A stretch of DNA of 64,000 nt from Lumbricus terrestris (taxonomy: Eukaryota; Annelida; Clitellata; Crassiclitellata; Lumbricidae), in contig OX457046.1 of the NCBI GenBank assembly GCA_949752735.1, forward strand, positions 29,526,177-29,590,176. Reading direction: 5' to 3'. The translations under genes were made by a program, and so were the position numbers. This document shows positions 10,981-22,012 of the stretch, piece by piece. The first letter of the stretch is position 1. Each line of letters opens with the position of its first letter. The notes under the pieces are model-generated. The model was not told where the DNA came from, ran no database searches, and worked only from the letters and a program-made list of their open reading frames with translations.

Positions 10981-11132
10981 GCGTAGGTGCAATCACGTCC
11001 TAAAGGTTGGGGGGGGGGGGAACCAAATGAATCACGTTCTACAAGTTGGGGGACCATAATAATAAAGTTAAGGGGACCATTCAAAAGTTGCGGGGACGCG
11101 TCCCGTGGGTCCCATAGGGTGGTTGCGCCTAT
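10981..11132. mobile_element. hAT-like MITE with exact 8-bp target duplication
   Basis: GCGTAGGTGCAATCACG at the left is inverted as GGTGGTTGCGCCTAT at the right. GGTTCCAT flanks both sides exactly (10973-10980 and 11133-11140). Contains a G11 run and repeated 'ttgggggaccat' words. 152 bp, non-coding. Confidence 0.85.
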
Positions 11133-11559
11133 GGTTCCATGGTCTTTCTATAGTGTATAAGGACAGCACAAGAGACACCCTCCTCTTTCATCCAGGCTTG
11201 TGACTGGCCCTACCAGAGTACGAGCAGTGGAAGCAGTTTCCTAATGAAGCCAGAATCATTTTTGAAGCACACGATTTACATGGTGCAAGCTCACTTGAAT
11301 AGTTCTGCGGACTAATAAAGATGAAGGAATACCCTGTTAGCGCATTTTGTTTACACATGCATCTATTTACGCCACTGCCAGTGCGTGGGCTCATACTCTG
11401 CTACTCAAAACAGGTCTAGATTGCAGACATGGGATTATTTATGAGTTTATATCGTGAACGCATCATTAACAGGATACTATATATACAAGTACAGTCTATA
11501 TATTCAGACAAAGCGCTTGCAATCATCGGTCTATATAATCTATACATATATATTATAAA

Positions 11560-11616
11560 TATATATAAATATATATGTATATATATGTATATATATGTAT
11601 ATATATATATATATAG
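11560..11616. repeat. (TATATG)n/(TA)n repeat
   Basis: Alternating TATATG and TA units; overlapping frames are low-complexity. Confidence 0.9.
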
Positions 11617-11997
11617 TCAGTCGTGCTCTGCTCGCATTGATATCGCACAAACAGCGTGTAAGAGAAACGATTAATTTCCATTAATGATTTTGAGGCAACG
11701 CTGCAATAAAATGCTTCACGCTCATTCGGGTTTCTCGCTCCAAGACTAATCAATCCATATCCGTCCATAACAAGTACATGCATGTAGTAGGCCTAAGAGA
11801 TCCATGTTTATTTTTCCCATACAATAACAGTCTCTTCAATTATAATGACAGATGGCGATCTACTCATGTTTAGCCTACAAAACGTGTTTATGCGTCGCTT
11901 GTAGCCTATAGTTTTGTGCGATGACCTTGCACTATGAATAGGCTGTCGCAATACTATAGCTCTGACCAATCATTGGCTACCAAGTCTCTCGAAGCGA

Positions 11998-12082
<85 letters not shown>

Positions 12083-12092
12083 GTTATTATTA

Positions 12093-12160
<68 letters not shown>

Positions 12161-12205
12161 ATTAGTATTATTATTATTGTTATTGTTATTGTTATTATTA
12201 TTATC
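11998..12205. repeat. (ATT)n microsatellite, about 65 units
   Basis: Near-perfect TTA/ATT with scattered TTG and one AAT interruption. Poly-Leu, poly-Asn and poly-Ile frames are artefacts. Confidence 0.98.
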
Positions 12206-12344
12206 ATTTATTAAACGAAACATGTTTTACAAGAAAAAGCATAAAAAGTTCTTTGTTCATGAGTTAGCGACCTTCATCACAGGACAACTGTGGGAACGTG
12301 CCTCGAAATGCCACTGCATTAAATCGTTGCGTACAAATTGAGAG

Positions 12345-12446
12345 GCGTATTTTTGTTATTATTGTTATTATTATTATTTATTATTGGATAATTATTATTT
12401 ATTATTAATAATAATTATTATTTATTATTATTATTATTATTATTAC
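12345..12446. repeat. (ATT)n with inverted (AAT) patch
   Basis: TTATTATTA runs around 'ttattaataataattatta', giving a small hairpin. Confidence 0.85.
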
Positions 12447-12559
12447 TCATTTGTTTAGCGCCATTGTATATATCACTGGGGCATAGCAATTGTGATTAGA
12501 GGACTTGATCAATGGTCCCATAAACCGTGACTATAATTTTCTAAGACGAGGAGACCCGA

Positions 12560-12640
12560 TCCTCTGGCAGCGTCTCTGTGCATGTTCACCCTAGTAGAGG
12601 TGCTTCATAAATGCTCTAGTACAATGCAATAATGTCCATG
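12560..12640 (+). mobile_element. SINE/LINE 3' tail fragment
   Basis: 'gcagcgtctctgtgcatg' followed by 'gaggtgcttcataaatgctc' matches the degraded GCGCTATATAAAT-type tail, then (ACAAT)n-like sequence. Confidence 0.5.
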
Positions 12641-12691
12641 AGTGTAGGCCATATATAATTCAGCCGTGTGTATACGTTACCTTGCATGCAG

Positions 12692-13909
12692 GACGAAGGC
12701 TATCCGAAGGAAGAGGTCCGTCCAATGCCAAAGAACGCCTGCCAGCGGAAGGTCTGGCTGCTCGTCGAATACCCGGAGAGTTCGATGGCCGCCCGGATCC
12801 TCGCCCTGATGTCCGTCACCGTCATCCTCCTCTCCATTGTCATCTTCTGCCTCGAAACCCTGCCCCAGTTCAAGCACTACCGCGTCGTCAACGTCACCGC
12901 GCACAACACCACCGAGCAGATGGAGGAAGTCGACCTTGTCAAGTTCACCGAACCGTTCTTCATCATCGAGACGGCTTGTATTGTCTGGTTCACGGTCGAG
13001 TTACTCGTACGGTTCGCCGCCTGCCCCAACCACCTGTTATTCTTCAAGGACATCATGAACCTCATCGACCTGGTCGCCATCATGCCCTACTTCGTGACGC
13101 TCGGCACGGCCTTCGCCGACAGCGGGAAGCAGATGTCCAACCAGTCGGCGTCGCTGGCCATCCTCCGCGTCATCCGACTGGTCCGCGTCTTCCGGATCTT
13201 CAAGCTGTCGCGGCACTCGAAGGGTCTCCAGATCCTCGGGAAGACGATCAAGGCCAGCCTTCGCGAGCTCGGTCTCCTCATCTTCTTCCTCCTCATCTGC
13301 GTCATCCTCTTCTCGAGCGCCGTCTACTTCGCCGAGGCCGATACGCCGAGCACCCACTTCCGCAGCATCCCAGACGCCTTCTGGTGGGCCGTCGTTACCA
13401 TGACGACCGTCGGGTACGGCGACATGATGCCGATCAGCGGGTGGGGGAAGCTGGTCGGGTCGCTCTGCGCCATCGCAGGCGTCCTCACCATAGCACTTCC
13501 GGTTCCAGTCATCGTCTCCAACTTCAACTACTTCTATAATCGCGAGGCGGACAGCGACGATAAGGACCAGTACGTACACGTTCAGTGCGCCCCTCCCAAG
13601 TCGCCTTCACCCTCCGTTCGCCTCGAGGATGAGTCCCTCCTTAAGTACCCGGATGGCTGCCTTCCCCTTCACGAAAACGAGAAAGACATCGCCAGACAGC
13701 ATTGGAACGACGACGACGACGACGGTGACGACGACGGCAAGGCTGGTTGCCATGGTAGCGACCGGAAGTACATCGTAGGTGTGACGTCGTCGACGTCGCC
13801 GGAAAGACTGCGAAACAAGAACCTCAAGAACCACCAACACCACCAGAGTAGTGACGTCAAGATGATCAACGCTGACGAGGAGGGCAAGGACAGTGAAACT
13901 AACGTATGA
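12692..13909 (+). CDS. KCNA/Shaker-like: Kv1 (Shaker-type) potassium channel, coding exon 2: S1-S6, pore and C-terminus
   Basis: Encodes residues 135-539 and the TGA stop. Segments: S1 about 165-188; S1-S2 loop with two N-glycosylation sequons (NVT 202-204, NTT 206-208); S2 220-243; S3 253-275; S4 288-308 with regularly spaced arginines ([20 protein letters not shown]); S5 325-347; pore helix [10 protein letters not shown] with the K+ filter TVGYGD (373-378); S6 384-411 with the PVP gate hinge (404-406). It forms the plasma-membrane delayed-rectifier or A-type pore. The residue after GDM, equivalent to Shaker T449, is Met380, a site that controls external TEA block and C-type inactivation in this family. 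The cytoplasmic tail has an acidic run (473-483) and ends ETNV, a class I PDZ ligand as in other Kv1 channels. Coding GC content is far above the surroundings. Family assignment is certain; orthology within Kv1 is not. Confidence 0.98.
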   Translation, partial: DEGYPKEEVRPMPKNACQRKVWLLVEYPESSMAARILALMSVTVILLSIVIFCLETLPQFKHYRVVNVTAHNTTEQMEEVDLVKFTEPFFIIETACIVWFTVELLVRFAACPNHLLFFKDIMNLIDLVAIMPYFVTLGTAFADSGKQMSNQSASLAILRVIRLVRVFRIFKLSRHSKGLQILGKTIKASLRELGLLIFFLLICVILFSSAVYFAEADTPSTHFRSIPDAFWWAVVTMTTVGYGDMMPISGWGKLVGSLCAIAGVLTIALPVPVIVSNFNYFYNREADSDDKDQYVHVQCAPPKSPSPSVRLEDESLLKYPDGCLPLHENEKDIARQHWNDDDDDGDDDGKAGCHGSDRKYIVGVTSSTSPERLRNKNLKNHQHHQSSDVKMINADEEGKDSETNV

Positions 13910-14435
13910 CAGATTCATGTGTGAAGGACATAACGCGATCTATACCGTGAACAGTAATTCCAAGACACAATCACATTCCGAGCCAGCGGACTTCCAACAA
14001 ACCGTGAACAGCCCCGAGATAGATCACATTCCGAACAATGGGAAGTTGTCACCGTGATGTTCAAATAGCTAGACAGAGATTTAAGACTTCAAAGTGCCAC
14101 TCGTTCAGATGACTAGTGCCGTAGAAATATCAGTCTCTGTGGCTTGACCGCAGATACGTGCGCTCATTTGACATGCTTGTATGCATGCATACCGAAATCA
14201 GCAGCTGAACTGCGTGCGAATTCCATAGGTCGGTATGCTTTCGTGCAAAGTCAAAATGGTAAGAAAAGAAGCCCGGACTAAGTAGGCCTACTAGAATGTA
14301 TTAGGCAGGATACTTTCATTTGTGTGTTTCATAGGCGCCACTGACTGTTTGGGCTACTTTTAGGTGTGATCGCGGACTGAAGTGGCAAAATTAATTATAG
14401 GTGCAAATTAAGATGCTGCAGTTGCCTATAGACCT
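13910..14435 (+). other. probable Kv1 3' untranslated region
   Basis: Follows the stop codon, moderate GC at first, no long frame. 'acagttccattccgag'-like words recur, but I see no clear AATAAA, so the transcript end is not placed. Confidence 0.4.
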
Positions 14436-14443
14436 GTCTGCAG

Positions 14444-14615
14444 GCATGGGCGGAGTTTGGTTTCCGTTTTTGGAGGGGTTAACTGATGAATCTGCGCCTT
14501 CTTGGGGGAGGGGTGGGGCTAAGCCCGGGTAAAGATACCGTTTACACGGTAAAAACTGAATCAGGGTCTTCTTGGGGGGTCTTAGCCCCTCTAGCCCCTG
14601 ATAAACTCCGCCCAT
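14444..14615. mobile_element. hAT-like MITE with exact 8-bp target duplication
   Basis: ATGGGCGGAGTTTGG at the left is inverted as AAACTCCGCCCAT at the right, and GTCTGCAG flanks both sides exactly (14436-14443 and 14616-14623). 172 bp, non-coding. Confidence 0.85.
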
Positions 14616-14623
14616 GTCTGCAG

Positions 14624-16330
14624 GTAATTTTCCCGTATAGCCTACTACACACAAATGTTTGTGTGGTGAGAGTACACTCTGCAATGTCTGCATGTATACC
14701 CGCGCATACCCTTGGTTGATATTTCGACTGATGGCCCACAAAGTGACAAAATATTAAATTTAGTTAAGAAAACCGTTATTACATACATGGCTTGACATAA
14801 ATGACATTCATTTTGAACAGACATGGTTAATGCGAGAGAAAAGTACAATTACTAACTATTGCCTCTTAAATATGGCAAGAAACATTGTCACCGTAACGTA
14901 ATTAAAGTCGGCCTATATGCTTAAGAAAATTTACCTTATAGATTCATACGATCCATTGAAACAGACTGGCACTATATTACTTTACAAGTCACCATTATTT
15001 TGGCATGAACACAACCTTAGAGAAAACTTTCGTAAGCCGCCTAAAATCGACATTTTAAGGAGACCCATTAATAAACTGTGTGAATCACTTACATTTGCGC
15101 GTCTTCGCTCATCCACTTCAAACTACTTCAGAGCCTACAATACATTCGTCTTCAGCCTTCACGTATCTTTCGCCTCGTTTCAGAATGGTTCCTAAACAAC
15201 GCCTTTGCATCGTCACAAAGCAGCCCTTTATTCTGCTAAATCTATTATTACGTCTTTTAATAATCGTGTAGGCTAACGCCCATTAGCCTACGTCATAATA
15301 CACTTAGTTCTTCTTGACATAAATGACGTACAGAAGTTTCCAAGACAACGTGCCAAAACTATATGCCAAAACTATAAATCATGCCAAAACCAGTTTTGTC
15401 GACGGAAACAGCCTGTGTTGTCATAGCAGCTGTCGTTCAACTATGGATCTATGACGTCATATTAAACTTCAATAAAAATGATGTCATAGAGCTGGCTGCT
15501 CTCGTTTGCTACGGGAATAGAAGACCCCGACTAACACATTATATATAGGCTATACAATTATTATTTATATATCTTCCAACTTCAAATGTCCGTCTTATCG
15601 GTCATTATAAATTATGACCAATATCTAAATGTGGATTCGTTCAAATTGCAAGTCCTGCGTTGCCGCTTGAAGGGTGAGATTGTTGGAGATGACCTTATTA
15701 ATAATATTCATCACCGGTCAGAGTTATTTAGCCTACTATAAAGAGACGCTGTTGACTTGCTATGAGTTTTTCTGGAAAGCTGGCACATCTATAGCACAGT
15801 TGCCTTTGAGTTTTCCAATGAAGACAGAAATGTTGAGGACATTGAAAGCAAGAACAGTGTTGTGTATATAATGTAATCTGCTTGAACTGATGTGATGTGG
15901 TGTGATTTAATGATTGTAATCTGGTTTGAAATAGAGTGAGAAAGGGTGAGGGGTGGTAGTGTCGTTGCTCTTCAACAGTTGGTCAATCGAAGTTTTTCTT
16001 GTAGGCTCATCTGAACATCTTCGGCATAGCGTATACATACAAATATATGTAGGCCTATATAGATTTCTAAAATATATGTGTACATGTACATATATAAATT
16101 ATTAACCTGTACAGAAGCATATATTCGTAGATATAAAATGACCGACGCCAACTACGGACTTCCAGGTTTCACGCCAGATAGCCTAGTATGTTCAAACGCC
16201 GCACGAATTAAACTATGTATAGGCCTAAGTATTAGCATTTGATTTCGCAAGAACAGATAATTTATTACAATTGTGACCAGAAAATGGACATCGAAGACTT
16301 TTATCAGTCTCCGAGTACCTGCGAGCCAAT
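14624..16330. other. unassigned stretch
   Basis: Contains a 93-codon frame (14917-15195) rich in Ser, Phe and Asn that I do not recognise. Its downstream sequence stays nearly open in other frames, so a decayed retroelement end is possible. 'gccaaaactata' is locally repeated (about 15350). AT-rich patches at 15545 and 16040. Confidence 0.3.
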
Positions 16331-16332
16331 TC

Positions 16333-16540
16333 GTAGCATTTCATTGGGCAACAAAACAATGGATCGTCTTATGACAACGAAATACGCTTTCCCATTTGAC
16401 AAAGAAAAGCCGGTGCTAGATGACGCTCATTGCATTTCATTGGGGCAACAAGACAATGGATCACTATGACAACGAATACACTTTCCCATTTAACAAAGAA
16501 AAAGTCGTTGCTTTAGATGACGCTGCATTCTTATTAACAA
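16333..16540. repeat. local tandem duplication (~96 bp, two copies)
   Basis: 'gcatttcattggg' to 'gatgacgctcatt' (16335-16430) is repeated from 16431 to about 16530 with a few substitutions and 1-bp indels. The indels break the 76-codon frame, arguing against coding. Confidence 0.85.
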
Positions 16541-18245
16541 CATTAAATGCATAATCCGCCGCGCAACACGTGACGCATACATATCAGAGTCTTCTATTAC
16601 TTCACTACTGAAGTAATCGAAGGTTCTGATATTATATATAGGCTTTATATATAGGCCTATATTTATATGTACATACGCGCGCATTTTAGGCTTATGTCTG
16701 AGTCTGTCTTCCGTCCTGCTGTCTTTGTATCGAAATCGTGAGATCCGAACTTCTAAAGCGCCGCTCTAATCTGATCTACCTAATCTATTTGACATTTGCA
16801 CAGCGCTTCTAAAAGATTAAGGCTAAGTCTGTTTGCTGTCGTCCAACGGTGGAGGTCTTGCAGCAGCAACCTCCACATTTCAATTTCATTGCTTTAAATA
16901 ATAAAATCATTTATCTTAATCCACTAGGTCTCTCGATCTGTAGGCTAAGGGTCATTGCTCCTTTTGGCTAACCTCAGGGCTTGGTCTTAGGTCCTCTCCT
17001 GTGTATCTAAAGTCTTGAATGGGTGTTATATCAAAAACGCTCCTAATAAATAAGAATGAACAAATGGGTCTAAATGTTCTCTATAATTATTATTAGGTGG
17101 CCTTTCCAGCGGATCTTGGTACCTTACAAGTTTGCTTTATCAACCAATTTTTCAGTTTAATTGTAATTTACTTTTTAAAAATCAAAAACAAACTTAGGCC
17201 TAATAATGCAATTTCACAGCTTGTGTTCTTTGTGTCCAAGTTCCGCAAGACTCCTGAATTTCTTTGTAAAGTTTGAAACATGTTGTTGGGTTACAGAGGC
17301 AAATCTTTCCGCATCAACTCCAAGACGACCTTCAATTCTCTTTTCGTTTTGGCATTGGTCAGTGTTTAAACTGTCCCCTCCTATGGGGGGGGGAATTCGG
17401 GTTGCTGGGGTGGGTGGGGTTGGGCGAAAAAAGTTAATTTTGGCAGGACATTTTTGGCTGACGTCTGGGTCGCCGACGACACCTTCTTTATCAGTAAATA
17501 TTCTGACGACCCTTTTATTAGCCATGCAATTGGTCCAAATTTCCGAAAACTCTACTATTTCCGCTACGAAAATTCTGACGACCTTAATTTTTTTTATTGG
17601 TCCTTTAGTCAAAATGTCAAGAAAATATACAATTCGCTGCTGAAATAGCTGATGACCTTGTTTGTCTTTCTTTATATTTTACTCAAATTTACCATCTTGT
17701 CCATGCATGCGTGTACACAAAGACCGCTTGGTTTGTCGACCGGGAGGAGGGAATTGCAACACATTCACTTTCTGGGGGGGAATGGAACGTATTTAGGCTA
17801 CATGCATACAACACCTCGCGATTTTCCTGGGGGTGTGAATTCATTCCTGGGGTAACTTAATTCCCCCAGAGACGTCTAGATTAATTAAACACTGCGCATT
17901 GGTCCCAGATTGTGGTATTTCTCCCCCACAAGTAGGCCTACGTGGTGATCTATCAGACTATCGGGTTCAAATCTGGAGAGTTTTCGCCATTGGTCCTTCT
18001 CAGTAAAGCCAGGGCAAATTACACTGAGCCGATACCCGTTCTTCAACGTGGCAGGCTTTTTTAAACAGTTTTTTAACGGTTTTTTTTAACGGTTTTCAGT
18101 TTCCACCGCTTATCAGGGTTAGCATCGAGTAGGCCTATAATTATAGTTTTAGCTCCAAGACCTTGCATGCTCATTAAATTATAAAGCGTCTTCATGGGTA
18201 CCGGACTACCGCGGTATTTTGTCGTAATCGTAATTGCAATCTCCA
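16541..18245. other. unassigned stretch with hAT-like words
   Basis: Several frames of 60-145 codons overlap on both strands at 17206-17648. They hold a G9 run and repeated 'ctgacgac' words and look like decayed repeat rather than a gene. Nothing recognised. Confidence 0.3.
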
Positions 18246-18412
18246 AATTTCTAAAGCGCTATTCAAAAGCCAAGCGCGGGCACCAGCTTATTCACGAGCG
18301 CTGCGTCAAAAGAATAGAGTAGTCCAAACTCCAAAGGTGGTCCGGGTCGAGTTACCATGAGCGCCTCTGAGTAGTTTCTTGATGGGGCGCTGTATATACA
18401 TGTATGATTGCT
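18246..18412. mobile_element. SINE/LINE tail fragments
   Basis: 'aaagcgctattcaaaagcca' (minus orientation, also related to 35755) and 'gcgcctctgagtagtttctt' at 18361 (plus orientation) are two tail copies placed head to head. Confidence 0.5.
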
Positions 18413-18439
18413 GTATATACATTGCTTAATTGCTGGTCT

Positions 18440-18880
18440 TCCCAAATTCTCTCACATATCTGATTTTATTCGGGACACTCTTCATTGGCTTCCTGTACCT
18501 CAGCGCATTGAGTTCAAGATCCTGACTCTTATGCGCAACTCTCTTCTCGGGGTAGCCCCCTCTTATCTTCGGGCACTGTTTAACTTGGTCTCCACTCTTC
18601 CTGGCCGCTCTGCCCTTCGATCTGCTGCCAATGGCCTTCTAGTTGTCCCGCGCATGCGTGGAGCTACGGCCCAGTCCAGAAGCTTCGCATATCTTGGTCC
18701 TACTTGTTGGAACCGCCTTCCTCACAAGCTCCGTTCTGAGCTTCTTGGCGTTTCTCTTCCCCTGTTCCGTAAACGTATGAAAACTATACTATTTGTTAGG
18801 GGTGAGCACTAGCTTGGGTCGGGAGCGCCACTGAATCTGTGAGCGGCGCTATATAAATGTTCAATTACAATTACAATTAT
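18440..18880 (+). pseudogene. L2-type LINE: C-terminal end of ORF2 and 3' tail
   Basis: Last part of a non-LTR retrotransposon polyprotein. The frame 18408-18812 has LHWLPVPQRIEFKILTLM, APSYLRALF, RSAANGLLVVPR, RSFAYLGPTCWNRLP and FRKRMKTILF in the order usual for the region after the reverse transcriptase of L2/CR1-like elements. The upstream endonuclease and reverse transcriptase are absent, so this is a 5'-truncated insertion. After the stop comes a short tail ending 'gagcggcgctatataaatg', then (AATTAC)n. The L2 assignment rests on the conserved block and the GCGCTATATAA stem-type tail; no search was run. Confidence 0.85.
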
Positions 18881-19189
18881 GAATGAATGAATAAGGTCAG
18901 AGCCTCAGGAGGGCGGAACAGGTAGGCTTATTAAGTTGGGTGTCGTCTGGGTCGGGAATTGCACGAAAGGTGAAGGATCAGATTGTCTGTTGGTGCTCGA
19001 ACTCGGGTCCGCTTAGGCCTATCTCAGTGCCAATTAATGTGTCATCCATTGTCCATCTCCCCGAAAAGGCACACTCAAGCTGAGTAAATAAAAGTCTAAA
19101 ATGTCTCAAGCCACTCACTGTGATGCCAACAATAACATTGTGTTTACATTATTTTTTTATATTTAATGTGTGCGAGATTGTGATTTGGC
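18881..19189. other. unassigned stretch
   Basis: Starts with (ATGA)n remnants; no gene or defined repeat seen. Confidence 0.3.
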
Positions 19190-19365
19190 CAGGGCTTAAA
19201 GTGTGGCTGGACGGTCATGGACGGCGTCCATGCACTTATTTTTTAAATATGAGCGTCCTAGCTGCCACTTATATATTGGCCAGCACAGACTGAAAAGGCA
19301 AGGGCGTCCAGGCACTTCTTTTGGAAAGGTAAAGGCGTCCAGACACTTATTTTCCACACTTTAAC
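19190..19365 (+). mobile_element. hAT-like repeat with CAGGGCTTAAAGTG end
   Basis: 'cagggcttaaagtgtggctg' at the left and 'ttccacactttaac' at the right are inverted. Internal 'ggcgtccaggcactt' words repeat three times. Homologous, inverted copy at 10203-10340. Confidence 0.55.
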
Positions 19366-19830
19366 TCCATACAAGAGTTACAAACTTATACTAGAGCTAC
19401 TATCATATCAAGAGTTGTGTATGCCTCTCCTGCTTGGTGGGGTCTGGCTAGTGGATTGGACAAATCCCGTCTTGAGGGCCTCATGAACAAACTTAGACGA
19501 GCCGGCTACTTACATCCTGATACACTTACAGCAGAAACTTTAGCTCAAGAGGCTGATAAGGTGCTTTTCAAAGCTGTTCTGGGAAACGAACTTCATGTCC
19601 TCCGTAACCTCTTTCCACTACAACGTGATCCATTATATAACTTTAGGGAAAGGGCTCACAATTTCATCCTCCCCAATAAAGACTCGTTAAACTTTATCCC
19701 AAGAATGTTATTCAAAAACATGTACTAACTATTTTGACCATAAGCTTTAAGCAGCCATACTGTTAATGTAAACCTACAGCGTTCTGTCTGTTGTTTATTG
19801 AATAAAACGAATATACAAAAAAAGCACTGG
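19366..19830 (+). pseudogene. non-LTR retrotransposon C-terminal fragment and 3' end
   Basis: The frame through 19417-19727 reads RVVYASPAWWG, LNKLRRAGY-like helix, VLRNLFPLQ and ends LNFIPRMLFKNMY. This is the layout of the extreme C-terminus of jockey/CR1-like ORF2 proteins, a different family from 18440. The following ~100 bp ends 'attgaataaaacgaatat', which resembles the tail of the tRNA-SINE at 34895. Truncated at its 5' side against the hAT-like repeat at 19190-19365. Confidence 0.7.
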
Positions 19831-20370
19831 ATTTGACGCGATATGATTGTGTCTCTCAGATTTGTCTCATTTTTGAAATAAACGAGGATTATAACTATAG
19901 TCGCTTGGCGGCGTAATTTAATGGGACCCGTTGGTGACGTCATCTTGAAGAGTTCTCTGACTTCTCTTTGATATTTTGTCTAACTAGGTTGAACATTTGC
20001 GTTGAATATTTTTTGAAAAAGAAGAGCAGGTTTTTAGAATTCTCTGCAATTCTAAGGCTAAATAGACAAGCCAGGCGATTTTATAATAATAATAACTCTT
20101 GTCTTTATGAAATTCAGGATGCGCTTGGCGTTAGATTTGCAGATTCGTATTTAAGTTGAAAAATTTACGAAGCGGTCGCCTACTAGTGGTGGTGTGATCG
20201 TGGTTATAGGATATTACAGGAATTTATATAGAGCATACTTATATTAACCTATGTTGTCACTGAAGCGACATGAAACCGAGTTTCTGAAAGTGAAGGATAA
20301 ATTTCATTGATAATTAAAAATTCATGGCTTTAGGGTAAAGATGCTAGAGCAAATTGTCTGTCCCGTTTTA
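19831..20370. other. unassigned AT-rich stretch
   Basis: No gene or defined repeat recognised. Confidence 0.3.
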
Positions 20371-20375
20371 CCTGC

Positions 20376-20953
20376 AATATCGGGCACACCTGGGAACGGC
20401 GGTCCCAAATTATAAAATTCCATAAATCGATAGTGCGGAGTATTGGATGGGCAAAAAGTGCGGGTTTTTCATCCAGCCTCCATTTCTTAAGCGTTTCTTC
20501 ATCAATCCAGCTTTTATTTCAGATCTAGAAATACCTTCATCCAGCTTCTATTTCTCATGCGTTATTTTCGTCAATCCAGCTTTTATTTCCAGCTTTTATT
20601 TCATCTGCAGAACCTTCATCCAGATTCCAATTCTCTTGCGTTTTTTCATCAATCCAGCCTCCATTTCACCTGTAAAAGGTCGTCATCCAGCTTCTATTTC
20701 TCAAGCGTGGTTTATATGCCCATCCTATACACCGCGCTATTACGACACGTCAGGTTGATTTATTTCCCAACAGAATGCCGTCAAAAGAACGTAAACAATG
20801 ACGCAAAAAGCCCGAGAAGCTCGTAAGTAAGTGAATAAGTAGGGAATGAAGAAAATAAGTGAATAAATGCAGCCTTAACTGTAGTTTGCTCTTCCTCTGA
20901 CGAAAATACATGTTTCAGAATTTGGGACCGCCGTTCCCAGGTATGCCCAATAT
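20376..20953. mobile_element. inverted-repeat element with internal minisatellite
   Basis: 'acctgggaacggcggtccca' (about 20387) reappears inverted near 20922 within ~35-bp near-perfect inverted repeats (20376-20411 and 20919-20953). Inside are about three copies of a ~90-bp unit of 'catccagcttctatttctc' and 'tcaatccagcttttatttc'. Two open frames across the repeats have no recognisable domain. The exact ends are not fixed. Confidence 0.65.
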
Positions 20954-21039
20954 CGTTCAAGCAAATTGTTAAAATGCTTTGCGTTAAAAATTGTATTTAT
21001 GCTTTAATTTTTTGTGTATGTGTATTTTTGCACACTTAT

Positions 21040-21240
21040 TACAGCGCCCCTTCAAGATTACTACTCGGAGGCGCACCCGACTACTGTGCGGAAACTGAAT
21101 AAGAGTTTCACGCCAAAGTGCATTAGCAATAGCGAGATAAGGAGTTGCTCATAGTCACTATGCAGCGCTTGATGTGGATTCGAACCCGCAATCTACCAAC
21201 TCCAAGGCACCGAACATACCCTACTCCACCGCACCCCACA
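21040..21240 (-). mobile_element. tRNA-derived SINE
   Basis: On the minus strand: a tRNA-like head with a perfect B box (GGGTTCGAATCC, near 21180) and an A-box-like GGTGGAGTAGGG. A body with 'actttggcgtgaaactc' follows, then the tail GCGCCTCCGAGTAGT and CTTGAAGGGGCGCTG. A second nearly complete copy lies at 57368-57545, truncated ones at 24263 and 26580. Confidence 0.8.
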
Positions 21241-21412
21241 GCTAATTTAGTTGGTGTGCTCACAGTGTGTTAGTAGTGTGTAAATGACCCTATCACCCTA
21301 TTAGTAGTTCATTGTATGCAGTTGTTAAAAATGGCTGTTTTCATGAATTTTTGCATTAAATTACGTTACATACATGTGGATAACTGATTTGTTGTGTAGC
21401 GTGGTTTCTGGA

Positions 21413-21615
21413 ATGTCGCGCTATAATGGAGACGAGGGTAGGGTGTACATTGGTGACCTGCCGCGAGATGCCTCCGAGCGAGAGCTAGAAAGGGTCTTCC
21501 GTGAATTTGGCCCCGTGCGAAGTGTCTGGGTTGCTCGCAATCCACCTGGTTTCGCTTTTGTTATGTTTGAAGACGAACGTGATGCGGAGGATGCGGTAAA
21601 AGCCCTGGATGGAAG
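21413..21615 (+). CDS. SRSF7-like: SR splicing factor, coding exon 1: RRM domain
   Basis: Residues 1-67 plus two bases of codon 68. Starts MSRYNGDEG and forms an RNA recognition motif: RNP2 is VYIGDL (11-16) and RNP1-type [14 protein letters not shown] (41-54), then [11 protein letters not shown]. The [10 protein letters not shown] block is diagnostic of SRSF3/SRSF7 and fly x16/9G8-type SR proteins, which bind exonic enhancers in the nucleus and couple splicing to mRNA export. Start: the ATG at 21413 matches the family's MSRY start; 13 codons upstream are also open but not family-like. Donor AAG then GTTAGC at 21616, phase 2. The rest of the protein is in exons 22013, 24091 and 24782. Confidence 0.95.
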
Positions 21616-22012
21616 GTTAGCGCAATTAATTTGGAGTTGTAAAATTTGATATTCTGTTAGCAGAATGCATTTTTGTCAATGTCTTGTTCTAATAAAGAAT
21701 TATGTGCTTTTAAGATGTCCAGATATGATACAATACGATGCTTACCCATATCTTATCTAATATATAGAACAGTGCTGTCCAACCTTTTTGGAACCACGTG
21801 AAGCGGCACGTGGTACCAAAACGGTTTAGCACCATAGAGCTTAAGGCGCTGATCACGTCCTATTGCTGAGTTTATCAAATTAACGCTAACTGCTGAATGG
21901 AGGGGTGAGTGGATCTTTTGGGAGGGTAGCCCGAAGCATCATAGACGCACACATCAACAGCTCTAAGGATTATCAGAATTTTAATTGAAGGCTGTAATTT
22001 TGTAATTTCTAG
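21616..22012 (+). other. SR gene intron 1 with hAT-like end
   Basis: Donor GTTAGC, acceptor TTGTAATTTCTAG. Contains 'cagtgctgtccaacctttttgg' (from about 21770) in part, a typical hAT-like left end with an inverted 'cacgtg' patch; its right end is not evident. Confidence 0.7.

Larger units (their letters stand above)
8912..12691 (+). other. Kv1 intron (3.8 kb) with embedded repeats
   Basis: Donor GTAGGC at 8912, acceptor TTGCATGCAG ending 12691. It holds a mariner-like fragment, LINE tails, a hAT-like MITE and large (ATT)n arrays, listed separately. The rest (about 9260-10200, 10340-10980, 11133-11995) shows no gene. AT repeats occur at 9680-9730 and 10780-10830. Confidence 0.9.

Noticed and set aside
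12682..13539. A 285-codon plus-strand frame overlapping the Kv1 exon
   Set aside because: A +1 shadow of the channel exon, Arg/Pro/His-rich with no domain; the S1-S6 frame is the real one.
13037..13579. A 180-codon minus-strand frame over the Kv1 pore exon
   Set aside because: Antisense shadow of a GC-rich, strongly conserved coding exon; rich in D/E/R as expected for such shadows.
16239..16469. A 76-codon frame with internal repeat
   Set aside because: The duplicated second copy contains indels that break the frame, so it is not under coding constraint.
17206..17648. Overlapping frames of 132 and 145 codons on opposite strands
   Set aside because: No recognisable domain, a G9 run inside, and repeated 'ctgacgac' words suggest decayed repeat.
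21165..21240. A functional tRNA gene on the minus strand
   Set aside because: Perfect B box but no clear cloverleaf; it continues into the SINE body and tail also seen at 57368.
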